Below are positions 26,662 through 34,137 of a stretch of DNA of 64,000 bases, piece after piece. The DNA comes from an uncultured Oscillospiraceae bacterium. GTDB lineage: Bacteria > Bacillota > Clostridia > Oscillospirales > Acutalibacteraceae. The DNA lies in contig CAUDCW010000010.1 of NCBI GenBank assembly GCA_958448165.1, forward strand, positions 1 to 64,000. The letters are read 5' to 3'. The translations under genes were made by a program, and so were the position numbers. The first letter of the stretch is position 1. Each line of letters opens with the position of its first letter. The notes under the pieces were generated by a model. That model made no database searches. It was not told the DNA's origin and was given only the letters and a program-made list of their open reading frames with translations.

Positions 26662-26697
26662 GCCCTTAAAACCTATGTTTTTTGGGCTTTATTTTTT
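26656..26697 (+). terminator. terminator after tRNA-Leu (element-borne)
   Basis: AAAAAAGCCC pairs with GGGCTTTATTTTTT around AAACCTATGTTTT. It lies inside the element, so the element supplies the tRNA with a new terminator, while the likely original one is now beyond attR (36531-36562). Confidence 0.75.
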
Positions 26698-26718
26698 ACC
26701 CAAAAACAAAATATCGGA

Positions 26719-26741
26719 GTTTTCTAACACATTTCTAACAA
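26719..26741 (+). other. candidate integrase arm sites, left
   Basis: Two copies of TTTCTAACA at 26721-26729 and 26732-26740 (period 11) overlap the end of int. The same pair occurs in the same orientation at 36320-36343 near attR. Confidence 0.55.
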
Positions 26742-27902
26742 TTCGTCAATTGTGTTGGTCAGCCTGTTTTTTGACTTAGCCTGGATGTGAGAATAAATGT
26801 TAGCAGTTGTGTTGTAGCTGCTGTGTCCTGCCCACTCCTGCAACTCTTTCATACTTGCGCCTTTTTCAAGCAATAAGGTGATATTACTATGCCTTAGTTC
26901 GTGGAGTTTGAGAGGCTTTAAGCCGCATTTCTCACAGAATTTCGGGAAAGCATAAGAAACGGAATCAAGCGTGATTAAATCACCGTTATTTTTTACACAA
27001 ACAAAATCATCCCAGTTGTGGTTGTAAAATTTAATTGTATTCCTCCGCTTATCCTGGCTATCTTTTACTTGTTTAAGATATGTAATCATTGCATCGGACA
27101 ATGGGAATGACCTTAAAGAGCTTGAATTTTTTGCAGTCGGTTCAAAATAAAGCTTGCCTACTTCTGTACCTTTGCCACCTCTGTCTTTAATCGTACCGGT
27201 AACGGAAATAGTTTTGTTGTCAAAATCTACGCTTGACCATCGCATACCGATTATCTCGCCACGCCTTAAACCAAACCACACGGCAAGGCGTATCACTGTT
27301 TCAAGCAGATGCCCTTTTGAGTTTTTAAGCAAGATGTTTAATTCATTTTGTGTGTAGTAATTTGCGATATGCTTTTGCTTTTTTGGCAGTTCAACTTTAT
27401 CAGCCGGATTGGTTGCAATCCGCTCGGTTTTAACGGCATAAGCCAATGCTTTATGTATATTTGCGTGATAATGCAAAATTGTGTTTGCCGCAATACCGTC
27501 ATTATCCATTTTGTAGGTGTAAAAATCCTGTATATGATACGGCTTTAATTCATAAAGCGTTATTTTTCTTTCTCGGAAATATGGGGCGATGGCATAATTT
27601 ACAACTTGTTTATAGCCATAAAAAGTAGTAGGTCTGACATTGTTTTTTATGACCTCAAGCCATTGTTCCATAAAGTCCGCAAAAAGTATTGCGTTATCCG
27701 CAAACTTTAATTTGTCCTGCCATCTCTGCAATACCTCAAGCCTTTTTTGCTCAATCTTGCGCTTGTTATTGCCGCTGACGGATAAATCAGTTTTAATCCA
27801 TTTTTGCTTGCGTTTGCCGTCAGCTTGATAATAGTTGATTATGATGTAATATGTATCTCCTTTGTGAGATATGTTAGCTGTCATATTTTGATTCGCTGTC
27901 AT
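26724..27902 (-). CDS. int: tyrosine recombinase/integrase, 392 aa
   Basis: Tn916/phage-type integrase: an N-terminal AP2-like arm-binding domain (ISHKGDTYYIIINYYQADGKRKQKW), a SAM-like core-binding domain, and a catalytic domain with the first Arg in LAVWFGLRRGEIIGMRW, then HELRHSNITLLLEKG, the box AGHSSYNTTANIYSHI with the nucleophile Tyr near the C-terminus. It recombines attP with the 3' half of tRNA-Leu. AAAGGAGGT start signal. A promoter lies at 27941-27969. The end of the gene is 63 bp from the tRNA-derived attL core. Confidence 0.95.
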   Translation of the reverse strand: MTANQNMTANISHKGDTYYIIINYYQADGKRKQKWIKTDLSVSGNNKRKIEQKRLEVLQRWQDKLKFADNAILFADFMEQWLEVIKNNVRPTTFYGYKQVVNYAIAPYFRERKITLYELKPYHIQDFYTYKMDNDGIAANTILHYHANIHKALAYAVKTERIATNPADKVELPKKQKHIANYYTQNELNILLKNSKGHLLETVIRLAVWFGLRRGEIIGMRWSSVDFDNKTISVTGTIKDRGGKGTEVGKLYFEPTAKNSSSLRSFPLSDAMITYLKQVKDSQDKRRNTIKFYNHNWDDFVCVKNNGDLITLDSVSYAFPKFCEKCGLKPLKLHELRHSNITLLLEKGASMKELQEWAGHSSYNTTANIYSHIQAKSKNRLTNTIDELLEMC

Positions 27903-27940
27903 TGATTAACCTCCTTTAGTTGACAGCAATTACCATATTA

Positions 27941-27969
27941 ATTATATGCTGTAATTGTATCTTTTTCAA
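27941..27969 (-). promoter_or_regulatory. promoter of int with dyad
   Basis: On the minus strand TTGAAA (27964-27969), 17 bp, TATAAT (27941-27946). ACAGCA near 27922 and TGCTGT at 27947-27952 form a dyad around the -10 box, possibly an operator. Confidence 0.65.
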
Positions 27970-27995
27970 GTTTATATCGTCTCCTTTCGATTGAT

Positions 27996-28030
27996 AGCAC
28001 CCACACCATTAACGATGTAGGTGCTTTGTT
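27996..28030 (+). terminator. hairpin upstream of int
   Basis: AGCACC..ACA / TGT..GGTGCT stem followed by TTTGTTATTATA on the plus strand. No clear plus-strand gene precedes it; purpose uncertain. Confidence 0.4.
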
Positions 28031-28049
28031 ATTATAAATGTCTACATAT

Positions 28050-28260
28050 TTTTTCGCCGAAAAAATCCACACCGAAAACCAAACGAACAAACCACCAATA
28101 ATTGAGGTTTTACACTCTCAAAAGTTAGACTCACATTACGATTTCGGTGTGGCGAAAAATTGACTTGCAAACTCTCAAATATTGAGGATTTGAATTGCTC
28201 AAATTGATGAAAATACTCTTTTCGGGAGCTTTCGGCAAACTCTCTAATATTGAGGGTTTA
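28050..28260. other. AT-rich dyad/iteron region, candidate replication origin
   Basis: A long inverted repeat TTTTTCGCC (28050-28058) and CCACACCGAAA (28067-28077) against TTTCGGTGTGG (28142-28152) and GGCGAAAAA (28151-28159). Repeated ACTCTCAAATATTGAGG-like units lie near 28098, 28112, 28170 and 28238. It lies between int and the helicase-like gene. The rest of 28261-28683 is AT-rich with short unsupported frames and a GGCTT/AAGCC hairpin with T-run at 28608-28630. Confidence 0.5.
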
Positions 28261-28683
28261 AGAGGGATTTTTTAATTTTTCGGATGCTGACATAAAGCAT
28301 ATGTACACTTTGCAATATTTCAGCAATATATGTAAACACGCTTACAGCGTGGAATTTTTTAATAACCAACAGAGAGAAAAAGAATAATACACTGAAAAAA
28401 TAATCTTTTCTCTTGTGGTTTGGAATTATTTTGAAAATCAAATTGCTGTCTATTATGTAAGACTTTTATTAGGCTTGACAGCCTGTCACATATTGTCAAC
28501 GCAATATTTTTTCTTTTTCTGCTGGATTTTTAATGTAACGCTTATGACAATATGTATTATCTCAGTTTTATTTTTTATTTATTTTCTTTTAAGGACAACA
28601 CCCGAAAAACGGCTTGAATAAGCCATTTTTTTGAATATTTAGCACCTTTGAAGTGCTAAACATAAAAATGTGTTGCGCCTCCG

Positions 28684-29853
28684 TCAACTATTTAGCCACT
28701 CCAAAAATAGGTTCCTCATCCGCTTTGATGGGATGTATATATTGATTATTTCAGGACTATTATTTACTCTAATGTTGCTCCTCCATATCCATTGTAATAG
28801 TGTTGCTAATGCTATTTTATCCTGGTTTATGGTTATTCCGTGTTGATTAAAAAATTTAGTAATTTCGGGATTTTCGAACCAATTAACGCCGTACATTAGG
28901 CAAGTTGCGTTTCTATAATCATTCGTGGCTCGGCAATTACAGGAAACAAATCCGTTAGTATATCCTTTGCCGGATAGTATTTTTTTACAGTCTTTATAAC
29001 AAGTCCACATTATCTTTTTACTGTTGGCTTTAGTAATATTACGGCAATAGTTGTAAAAATTTTTTTGTAGCTGCATAAGCTCATTTTTGTTATAGGTACT
29101 CCTGCACCAGTTAGCCGATAGCATATTATCCTTTTGGCTGATGTTTTGATTTAATACGCCGGTATAGACATTTATTCTGTCGCTGTATTGCTTTTTATCA
29201 GGGATATAATAATCTACAAGCGTATACTCTCCGTCAATTAACTTTATACTTTTCGTTTGATACTCAATATCGTATAAATCAAAGTAGTATTTCATCAATG
29301 AGCCTTCAAAAAGATATGTAAGAACATAAACTTTTTTAAAGAGCTTGAAAATCTCGTGAGGAAAATGCCAAAGGAAAAATTTTTCGTCAACTTTGAACAA
29401 GCATTTATTTTTTGACAAAATACGCACATCGTCGAATCTTGTATCAAGTTCAGAGCCTATCCACTCGATTAAACCGTCATCACATACTTTAATATCACCA
29501 TTTTGAAGAAGGTATTTATAATCATCTTTGCCGGTAAAACGGTATGGTTCTACCGCTGTAAGCGTTTCATCCAGTATAAGTATGTACTCGTTTTCTTTTA
29601 ATGCTTCCTTGCATTTTTGGTCAAATCTGCGAAATAGTGCGTGTGTGCTTGCAATATCCATTTGATTGGTTAAGAGTTTAGCAATATTGCCTATCTTTCC
29701 GCTGCCTTTATTCTCCGGTTCAAACATCTTTCTGTCGGTTGCGTTTTTTATTCTTTTGACCTCATCCAGATATGGAGTAATATATAAGATGTTTTCATTA
29801 AGATTTTGATTCAGCAGGTTGTTGATAGTCCAAGTGGTTTTTCCGCTGCCCAT
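28684..29853 (-). CDS. DEAD-like helicase/ATPase of the element, 389 aa plus missing N-terminus
   Basis: Walker A (MGSGKTTW) stands at the very first codon of the frame starting at ATG 29853, Walker B is YILILDETLT, and a motif VI-like QWIWRSNIR lies near the C-terminus. Family pattern: superfamily 2 helicase or origin-binding ATPase of mobile elements. The upstream in-frame codons read VIITVIDSI, the expected beta strand before Walker A, but lack a start: an AAGGAG at 29888-29893 sits 7 nt before a GTC codon (29878-29880). Translation may begin there non-canonically, or the start codon was lost. Replication role inferred. Confidence 0.7.
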   Translation of the reverse strand: MGSGKTTWTINNLLNQNLNENILYITPYLDEVKRIKNATDRKMFEPENKGSGKIGNIAKLLTNQMDIASTHALFRRFDQKCKEALKENEYILILDETLTAVEPYRFTGKDDYKYLLQNGDIKVCDDGLIEWIGSELDTRFDDVRILSKNKCLFKVDEKFFLWHFPHEIFKLFKKVYVLTYLFEGSLMKYYFDLYDIEYQTKSIKLIDGEYTLVDYYIPDKKQYSDRINVYTGVLNQNISQKDNMLSANWCRSTYNKNELMQLQKNFYNYCRNITKANSKKIMWTCYKDCKKILSGKGYTNGFVSCNCRATNDYRNATCLMYGVNWFENPEITKFFNQHGITINQDKIALATLLQWIWRSNIRVNNSPEIINIYIPSKRMRNLFLEWLNS

Positions 29854-29898
29854 TATGCTATCAATTACTGTGATTATGACTCATCATCTCCTTCTCAA

Positions 29899-30561
29899 TC
29901 ACCATTTATTATTTTCTTTGCGTATTTCTCGGATTCTTTTTCTATAGGCTTTTTTATCAGTTTCTAAAAGTCGATGTAACTCCATATGTTCAGCGTGAGT
30001 AACCCATATAAGATTTTTATAGTGATTATTCAGCGGATTTTTGTCGAGATGATGTACTTCTTTTTTAGTCAACCAACCTTTGCAAAAGTAATAAGCAACT
30101 AAATGGTGGATATAGACGTGTTTATATTTAGACTCACTCTTTTTGAGATTAACATAGTAATAGGTGTTTTTAATATCCGGCTGTAAATAAATGCCCACAT
30201 CACTATCAAACACTTTACCGTTGTTTGTAATCCAGTATCTTAACTGATATTCATTTCTCATTGGATTAAAAATTTCATCGTCTTTGTTTGCGCTTAAAAT
30301 CGGTTTGAAATGCGTATCAAAATCTAATTCCAAGTTGCCGAAAGCTAATGCAGGATTGCCTAAAAATCTGGGCTTTGGAGTATAATCTAAATGTTTGTTC
30401 TGCCATTCTCGCAAGGAATCAATATTGACCATATATGTATTGGAGTTAGTTTTATATCCGTCTATTTCTCTGCCGCCGCATAGCTCTGCGACTTTTCGTG
30501 CTTTTATTCCTGTGATTTTTTCGCATTCTTGTGTTGATATGTATTTTTCTTTTTCGTTCAT
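29899..30561 (-). CDS. HNH endonuclease-domain protein with HTH-like N-terminus, 220 aa
   Basis: ATG 30561 follows AAGGAGA; the longer frame from 30651 lacks a binding site. N-terminal helices (YISTQECEKITGIKARKVAEL) look like a DNA-binding module. The C-terminal HNH pattern is KHVYIHHLVAYYF, VHHLDKNPLNNHYKNL and WVTHAEHMELHR, with histidines and asparagines placed as in phage HNH homing or intron-like endonucleases. It may nick or cut DNA, or act in element control. The gene lies 11 nt after the small HTH gene's stop, whose end overlaps its ribosome binding site. Confidence 0.8.
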   Translation of the reverse strand: MNEKEKYISTQECEKITGIKARKVAELCGGREIDGYKTNSNTYMVNIDSLREWQNKHLDYTPKPRFLGNPALAFGNLELDFDTHFKPILSANKDDEIFNPMRNEYQLRYWITNNGKVFDSDVGIYLQPDIKNTYYYVNLKKSESKYKHVYIHHLVAYYFCKGWLTKKEVHHLDKNPLNNHYKNLIWVTHAEHMELHRLLETDKKAYRKRIREIRKENNKW

Positions 30562-30572
30562 TAAAAGTCTCC

Positions 30573-30752
30573 TTAATATCCAAATTGCTCCAAATAGTTT
30601 TTTATTCTGTTTTCCGTATTTTCTGATAATCTTAAATCGTCTGACTGCCATCTGTAATATGCAGTCGGTGAAATATCAACATTTCTACAAAATCTGCTGA
30701 CCGGTAAATGCAAGGCAGTAATAAAACTCAAACATCGTTCTTTTGTGGTCAT
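30573..30752 (-). CDS. small HTH-like DNA-binding protein, 59 aa
   Basis: The protein starts MTTKERCLSFITALHLPV and continues with SRFCRNVDISPTAYYRW; the spacing of helices 2-3 around VSRFCRNVDISPTAYYRWQS looks like a phage-type helix-turn-helix. RBS GGAGGTG at 30761-30767 region is strong. Its stop overlaps the ribosome binding site of the HNH gene, so translational coupling is likely. It may regulate the operon (promoter 30983-31011) or act as excisionase; both are inference. Confidence 0.68.
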   Translation of the reverse strand: MTTKERCLSFITALHLPVSRFCRNVDISPTAYYRWQSDDLRLSENTENRIKNYLEQFGY

Positions 30753-30792
30753 ATATTTTCACCTCCTCACTTTTCGGACAAAAAATAAAAAA

Positions 30793-30874
30793 GGCTATGC
30801 AAATTGAGTACACCAACTAAAACCCACCTATCACAGTGGATTTTTTAATTGATATATCCAATCAGCATAGCCTG
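30793..30874 (-). other. leader inverted repeat
   Basis: AGGCTATGC (30793-30801) and GCATAGCCT (30866-30874) are perfect inverted arms 64 bp apart within the 5' leader of the HTH-HNH-ATPase transcript. Confidence 0.5.
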
Positions 30875-30982
30875 TCGCCATCTCAGGAAATTGCTCCGCT
30901 TGTGCTTTATAGCATCGTCATATAAAGCGGTAAAGATTGTAATTTTATTTGGTTTGCTCTGGACTTGAGCAACAACATATAT

Positions 30983-31011
30983 ATTATATCTCATTGTGAC
31001 GTAAACGTCAA
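30983..31011 (-). promoter_or_regulatory. promoter of HTH-HNH-ATPase operon with operator
   Basis: On the minus strand TTGACG (31006-31011), 17 bp, TATAAT (30983-30988). The perfect dyad TGACGTAAACGTCA (30997-31010) covers the -35 box and part of the spacer. The remainder of the gap 30753-31214 holds the leader repeat and the KilA-N terminator. Confidence 0.75.
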
Positions 31012-31160
31012 TACAACTATTGTATTATTTACAAATTATTCATATTTTATATAGTAAATGAGTTACTACACCTAATTTATCAACAACTAAACCACCGTTT
31101 TATTTTGCTTGTGTCGCATCTTATTTGTAATAATAGAATTACACTAATAAGCATAAAAAT

Positions 31161-31193
31161 CCCCATACAGGCTAATTCTCGGCTTGTATGGGG
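31161..31193 (-). terminator. terminator of the KilA-N gene
   Basis: CCCCATACAGGC/GCTTGTATGGGG hairpin followed by ATTTTTATG on the minus strand. Confidence 0.85.
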
Positions 31194-31214
31194 CGTTTCT
31201 GAATCATTGTTCTT

Positions 31215-32090
31215 TTATTCGTCAAGTAAAAACTGTGGCTGATTATGTAGATTGTTTAACTCGTTTACACTCTTGTTATTTGATAATGTTTTTAGTTGCT
31301 GTATTGCTATTGTATTGAGTTGCTTGAGCCGTTCACCCTGCGATATGCCCTGCTCTATTAAAAGGGCATTTGTGTTTTCAAGATTAGACAGCACGAGTAA
31401 TTGTTCTATTGTTGCATAATCCCTGATGTTTTCACCTTTTTTGTCAGGATTTTCGTTTCGCCAATCTGCCGCTGTTTTGCCGAAAAGAGCAACATTAAGC
31501 ATATCAGCTTCACTTGCATAGATACGTCCTTGTTGGGCTTTGGTGACATTAGGCGGTATAAGATTCTGCTTTATTGCATCTGTGTGAATTTTGTAGTTTG
31601 CCTTTGTTAAAAGTCGTTTGACATTCCAATCAAGAGCGTACCTGTGACTTTCTTCCGATTTTAGCCTTTGGTAGTCTTGTATTACATATAACTTAAATTC
31701 CGGAGATACCCAAGAAGCAAATTCAAAAGCAATATCCTTGTGGGCGTATGTTCCGCCATATCTGCCCGATTTGGAAATAATACCGATGGCATTGGTTGCA
31801 TTTATCCATTTTTGCGGAGAGAGAGTAAATGCGTTAGCTCCTGCTGCGTTTTTAAACCTCTCGAATTCGATAGGTTTAAAATTTGGATTGTTAAGTTGTT
31901 CCCAAAGTCCAAGAAAAGAAATAGTGTCTTTATTTCTTAACCAATTATTTATTACTGAAAAAGGTTCAGAGCTTGCATATCTCGCAATGTCTGTCAATGA
32001 AATATAATCTTCATTATTCAATGAAGTTAATACAGATATATCAATATTATTTGCGTGGATTGTACTTTTTATTTTTGTGCTTTTGGGCAT
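31215..32090 (-). CDS. KilA-N domain protein, 291 aa
   Basis: The KilA-N core is visible at about 25-140 (YISLTDIARYASSEPFSVINNWLRNKDTISFLGLWEQLNNPNF, then ALSPQKWINATNAIGIISKSGRYGGTYAHKDIAFEFASWVSPEFKLYVIQDY as separate parts). A helical C-terminal region (IRDYATIEQLLVLSNLENTNALLIEQGI) follows. In phages KilA-N and related Rha/antirepressor proteins bind DNA and affect the lysogeny decision. It is 51 nt downstream of the repressor gene in the same direction, which fits a control operon. Confidence 0.85.
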   Translation of the reverse strand: MPKSTKIKSTIHANNIDISVLTSLNNEDYISLTDIARYASSEPFSVINNWLRNKDTISFLGLWEQLNNPNFKPIEFERFKNAAGANAFTLSPQKWINATNAIGIISKSGRYGGTYAHKDIAFEFASWVSPEFKLYVIQDYQRLKSEESHRYALDWNVKRLLTKANYKIHTDAIKQNLIPPNVTKAQQGRIYASEADMLNVALFGKTAADWRNENPDKKGENIRDYATIEQLLVLSNLENTNALLIEQGISQGERLKQLNTIAIQQLKTLSNNKSVNELNNLHNQPQFLLDE

Positions 32091-32141
32091 TTCGTTTACC
32101 TCTCAATTTAGCTGTTGTTTTCGAGTTGCTCGTACTTATTT

Positions 32142-32378
32142 CTAATCCTCAAAAATTTTTTCATTATCATCTGAATCTTCAATATACTGGAGTATATCGT
32201 TTGGCTGACATTTTAGTAATTTGCAAAGCCGTTCAATATTTACCCAAGATATAGGTTTTTTCTCCCTTAACGCCTGAATAACACCTTCGGCAAGTAACTT
32301 TTCTTTTCTTAGCCGATTTGTATTAAATCCTTGCTCCTTTAATGTAGCAAGAACATCAATTTTATAAACTAATGACAT
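32142..32378 (-). CDS. Cro/CI-like HTH repressor, 78 aa
   Basis: Start ATG 32378; the longer frame from 32405 would start too early relative to the promoter. The five-helix XRE fold: IDVLATLKEQGFNTNRLRKEKLLAEGVIQALREKK, then ISWVNIERLCKLLKCQPNDILQYI, with an acidic tail. It is closest to small YozG-like Cro/CI repressors. It lies divergent from the operon starting at 32577, and its own promoter (32446-32474) contains TTACACAGA elements that also occur in the other promoter, so it likely represses both. Confidence 0.85.
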   Translation of the reverse strand: MSLVYKIDVLATLKEQGFNTNRLRKEKLLAEGVIQALREKKPISWVNIERLCKLLKCQPNDILQYIEDSDDNEKIFED

Positions 32379-32445
32379 ATTTTTAAACCTGCCTATTACT
32401 ATCACTTAATACAATTATAATTTAGCCCACTTTTCCACTATACAA

Positions 32446-32474
32446 ATTATACTACATTATTACACAGAAATCAA
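32446..32474 (-). promoter_or_regulatory. repressor promoter
   Basis: On the minus strand TTGATT (32469-32474), 17 bp, TATAAT (32446-32451). The spacer contains TTACACAG at 32460-32467. Confidence 0.75.
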
Positions 32475-32481
32475 TGCAAAA

Positions 32482-32551
32482 TTTACACAAATAATTACAC
32501 TGATGTTTGTGTATTACGCCAATTGAAATTACACAGATAATTGTGTATAAT
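32482..32551 (+). promoter_or_regulatory. early-operon promoter with internal operator
   Basis: TTGAAA (32523-32528), 17 bp, TATAAT (32546-32551). The dyad TACACAGATAATTGTGTA sits between and into the two boxes. Further half-sites TTACACA and TGTGTA lie at about 32483 and 32507, so several repressor sites are expected. Confidence 0.78.
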
Positions 32552-32576
32552 ATAGACAGTGAAAGGGAGAGACCCG

Positions 32577-32678
32577 ATGACCAAACCGTTAACGTGCGAT
32601 TACGAAAACTCAAAAGGGCATAAGACCGAGTATGGCACGCAGCCCACTAATCAAATTAAAAGGAGATATGAGAAATGA
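32577..32678 (+). CDS. tiny leader ORF, 33 aa
   Basis: MTKPLTCDYENSKGHKTEYG begins the 33-residue product behind AAAGGGAGAG. Its stop overlaps the start of the next gene by ATGA, a coupled arrangement. No family recognised; it may be a small regulatory peptide or simply couple translation. Confidence 0.55.
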   Translation: MTKPLTCDYENSKGHKTEYGTQPTNQIKRRYEK

Positions 32679-32950
32679 GCATCAACGAACTTGAAAGCAA
32701 AATCAAAAAAATGCAGGAGTGGGAAGCACTTGCAGAGGAGGCAAAGGCAGAAGCTGAGGCTCTCAAAGACGAAATCAAAGCTGAGATGCTGGCTCAGAAC
32801 ACCGAGGAGATGACAGCAGGGCGTTATATTTGTCGCTGGACTTCCGTTCTTTCAAACAGATTTGACACAACGACATTTAAAAAGGAACACTCCGAGATGT
32901 ACAAGCAGTATACAAAGCAGACTTCAAGCCGTAGATTTTCAATCGCATAA
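32675..32950 (+). CDS. small coiled-coil protein of mobile elements, 91 aa
   Basis: The N-terminal 55 residues form an Ala/Glu/Lys-rich coiled coil (KIKKMQEWEALAEEAKAEAE). The C-terminus has NRFDTTTFKKEHSEMYKQY and a final SSRRFSI. I know this pattern from small genes in Firmicutes prophages and integrative elements, where its role is unassigned. RBS AAAAGGAG. Second gene of the early operon; an RNA hairpin follows at 32957-32990. Confidence 0.72.
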   Translation: MSINELESKIKKMQEWEALAEEAKAEAEALKDEIKAEMLAQNTEEMTAGRYICRWTSVLSNRFDTTTFKKEHSEMYKQYTKQTSSRRFSIA

Positions 32951-32956
32951 AGAAAA

Positions 32957-32990
32957 GCCCTTGCTGAAACCGGCAAGTAAAAGCAAGGGC
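32957..32990 (+). other. intra-operon hairpin
   Basis: GCCCTTGCT and AGCAAGGGC pair around a 16-nt loop (32957-32990) without a T-run; an mRNA processing or attenuation structure between two genes of the operon. Confidence 0.5.
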
Positions 32991-33075
32991 AAGCAACCAC
33001 ACCAAACCAGCGGAGCAGTTACTAAATACATTATAATGGTAGCTGCTCCGAAAATCAAGAAAAGGAGCATAAAAA

Positions 33076-33567
33076 ATGAAATGGTTTAAAAATCCTCAAA
33101 CTTTAGAGGAGCTAAAAAAGCAATACAAGCAACTTGCATTAAAACACCATCCCGATTTAGGCGGTAATACAGCCGATATGCAACAAATCAATTCAGAGTA
33201 TGACATTCTCTTTGAAAAATTAAAAAACACACACTCAACGGCTGAAGGCAAGACATACACGGTAAGCAAGGAAACAACCGAAACGCCGGAGGAGTTCAAA
33301 AACATAATAAATGTGCTAATCAATCTTGCCGGAATAAAAATTGAGTTATGCGGCTCTTGGCTTTGGATAACAGGCAATACCAAAGAACACAAGGAAGTAT
33401 TAAAATCATTACATTTCAGATGGAGCAAATCAAAACTTGCTTGGTATTACCACACAGAGGATTATAAAAAATCAAGCAAAAAATCATATTCACTTGATGA
33501 AATCCGTGACCTTTACGGCAGCGAAACAATCAAATCAGAACCGAAATTAAAATTAGCAATCGTTTAA
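33076..33567 (+). CDS. J-domain protein of the element, 163 aa
   Basis: The N-terminal J domain has LKKQYKQLALKHHPDLGGN with the HPD motif at about residues 25-27, and helices II and III complete (TADMQQINSEYDILFEKL). Residues 75-150 form a separate domain (IKIELCGSWLWITGNT, HFRWSKSKLAWYY) of the type that I know from phage and element J proteins. It would recruit host DnaK to an element process such as replication. RBS AAAAGGAG. Third gene of the early operon. Confidence 0.85.
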   Translation: MKWFKNPQTLEELKKQYKQLALKHHPDLGGNTADMQQINSEYDILFEKLKNTHSTAEGKTYTVSKETTETPEEFKNIINVLINLAGIKIELCGSWLWITGNTKEHKEVLKSLHFRWSKSKLAWYYHTEDYKKSSKKSYSLDEIRDLYGSETIKSEPKLKLAIV

Positions 33568-33609
33568 TACTTAAGGCTGCGCTATCGGCAAGACGGGCGG
33601 AGGTTTAAA

Positions 33610-33792
33610 ATGAAGTTAGTAAAAAGCATATTAATTGTATCACTGATTATTATTAGTTTATCTATCGGAGGCATAGCTTTATTTTTGTTAGCTGATGTTA
33701 TACCGGCACTTAAAGCAATAATACCTCTTGCGGCTTTTATTATCGCAGTATTTCAAATTTTTGACAGCACCAGAGAATACAAAAATCAATAA
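33610..33792 (+). CDS. small two-helix membrane protein, 60 aa
   Basis: Two hydrophobic segments, about 5-27 and 31-50 (ILIVSLIIISLSIGGIALF; IPALKAIIPLAAFIIAVF), and a short charged tail (DSTREYKNQ). RBS GGAGG about 6 nt upstream. No family recognised. Gene 4 of the operon. Confidence 0.62.
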   Translation: MKLVKSILIVSLIIISLSIGGIALFLLADVIPALKAIIPLAAFIIAVFQIFDSTREYKNQ

Positions 33793-33813
33793 AAAATAAA
33801 GGAGTAAAAAAAG

Positions 33814-34080
33814 ATGGATATTTACAATGGAACTTTTATAGGAATCTCAAGAGCAGATGAGCAGACAGCACAAAATGTTATTGATAACATTTTAGCAGTC
33901 GGCATAAATCCAAATCTAATCAAACGCCCAAACAACGAGTTACTAATTGAGGTACCAGGCAGCGGCATAAATTGCCCGTTGAATACAATTAAAGCGTCTG
34001 TATCGCCTGCTTGTGTGCGTGTTTTTGATAGCTATGTAACCGATATAGGAACTGAGGAACGCATATATTATTCGGTGTAA
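33814..34080 (+). CDS. hypothetical protein, 88 aa
   Basis: Soluble alpha/beta protein with an N-terminal GTFIGISRADEQTAQNVIDNIL helix and a C-terminal strand set (ACVRVFDSYVTD, ERIYYSV). RBS AAAGGAG. No match that I recognise. It is the last gene before the operon terminator at 34099. Confidence 0.62.
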   Translation: MDIYNGTFIGISRADEQTAQNVIDNILAVGINPNLIKRPNNELLIEVPGSGINCPLNTIKASVSPACVRVFDSYVTDIGTEERIYYSV

Positions 34081-34098
34081 AATAAGGCTTGTAATTCA

Positions 34099-34128
34099 AG
34101 GCGGCTGAAATATGCCGCCTTTATTTAT
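34099..34128 (+). terminator. terminator of the early operon
   Basis: AGGCGGC/GCCGCCT hairpin followed by TTATTTAT, 19 bp after the stop codon. Confidence 0.85.
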
Positions 34129-34137
34129 AAATATTTA

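Noticed and set aside
28415..28621. Hydrophobic 68-codon plus-strand frame in the element
   Set aside because: GTG start without a ribosome binding site in AT-rich DNA where such frames arise by chance.
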